DNA from: Propionibacteriaceae bacterium
GTDB lineage: Bacteria; Actinomycetota; Actinomycetes; Propionibacteriales; Propionibacteriaceae
DNA length: 6,100 nt
NCBI GenBank assembly: GCA_031282235.1
Contig: JAITED010000082.1
Location: 1 to 6,100, forward strand
Direction of reading: 5' to 3'
Below, in pieces: positions 5,854-6,100 of this stretch (position 1 is its first letter; the number at the start of each line of letters is the position of its first letter). The notes under the pieces were generated by a model that worked only from the letters and a program-made list of their open reading frames with translations, made no database searches and was not told the origin of the DNA. A program made the translations under genes and the position numbers.

Positions 5854-6100
5854 TTAAACCACCAGGCCGGGGTACAGCGGGTGTGCCGCTAATAGTTCGT
5901 CGCACTCGGTGCGCACTTTTTCTGCTACCCCAGCATCGATGGCATACTGCGCTTTACTAGCGGCGTTGCTGCTGGTGAGCACAGGTTTGGTGGCTTTCAG
6001 CACCGTATCAACCAACGCCGCCACCCGGTCAAAGTCCTGTTCGTCTAGGCCGCGGGTGGTGAGTGCCGGGGTTCCAAGGCGCACCCCGGAGGTGTACCAA
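5854..6100 (-). CDS. glyA: Serine hydroxymethyltransferase, C-terminal end (truncated by window edge)
   Basis: This is the last 82 or so residues of the PLP enzyme that interconverts serine plus tetrahydrofolate with glycine plus 5,10-methylene-tetrahydrofolate, the main cytoplasmic source of one-carbon units. The frame enters from the right edge as WYTSGVRLGTPALTTRG, the strongly conserved SGxRxGTPA block. Its Arg (bases 6079-6081) corresponds to E. coli GlyA Arg363, which binds the substrate carboxylate. The rest is the helical C-terminal domain, ending HPLYPGLVV and TAA at 5854-5856. The GTG at 6082-6084 is an internal Val codon, not a start. The active-site lysine and PLP-binding residues lie outside the window. 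The gene runs convergently with the sortase gene, with 25 bases between stop codons. The call is firm. Confidence 0.93.
   Translation of the reverse strand, partial: WYTSGVRLGTPALTTRGLDEQDFDRVAALVDTVLKATKPVLTSSNAASKAQYAIDAGVAEKVRTECDELLAAHPLYPGLVV

Noticed and set aside
5835..5860. Terminator hairpin between the convergent genes
   Set aside because: Stem of only 4 bases and no T-run on either strand; the GGTTAAACC palindrome at 5852-5860 is too short and lies within the glyA end.

Overview
The window reads as a high-GC (about 58-60 % by eye) Gram-positive actinobacterium. The reasons are the divergent actinobacterial type of Hsp90, a large two-part TPR-like protein of the kind I recall beside such Hsp90 genes in actinobacteria, a long Ala/Glu/Arg coiled-coil protein resembling polar-growth cytoskeletal proteins, and an actinobacterial-style sortase. 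GTG starts and near-consensus Shine-Dalgarno sites fit this. I cannot fix the genus.

Layout: (1) bases 1-1002, + strand: the 3' part (333 codons) of an Hsp90/HtpG-family chaperone, whose N-terminal ATPase domain lies outside the window. (2) 1020-3077, +: a 685-residue helical-repeat (TPR-like) protein only 17 bases downstream, almost certainly in the same operon. (3) 3151-4470, +: a 439-residue cytoplasmic coiled-coil protein, Scy/FilP/DivIVA-like in character. (4) 4533-5828, +: a membrane-anchored sortase with a visible His-Cys-Arg triad, a long acidic cytoplasmic head and an unusual 140-residue Thr/Ser/Pro-rich extracellular tail carrying 18-base tandem repeats. (5) 5854-6100, - strand: the C-terminal end of serine hydroxymethyltransferase (glyA), convergent with the sortase gene and ending only 25 bases from it. 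The window is almost fully coding. The intergenic gaps are 17, 73, 62 and 25 bases, and no RNA gene, IS element or CRISPR array is visible.

How they may work together: genes 1 and 2 look like a chaperone plus a TPR-type partner, which recalls the eukaryotic Hsp90-TPR co-chaperone arrangement, but that link is inference. Genes 3 and 4 follow on the same strand and may be cotranscribed. A cytoplasmic filament-like protein beside a sortase with a long acidic cytoplasmic head suggests, without proving, localisation of surface-protein anchoring. glyA is a housekeeping one-carbon gene and seems unrelated. The points most worth a second look are the Hsp90-TPR pair and the sortase with its repetitive mucin-like tail, which contains LPxT-like sequences.
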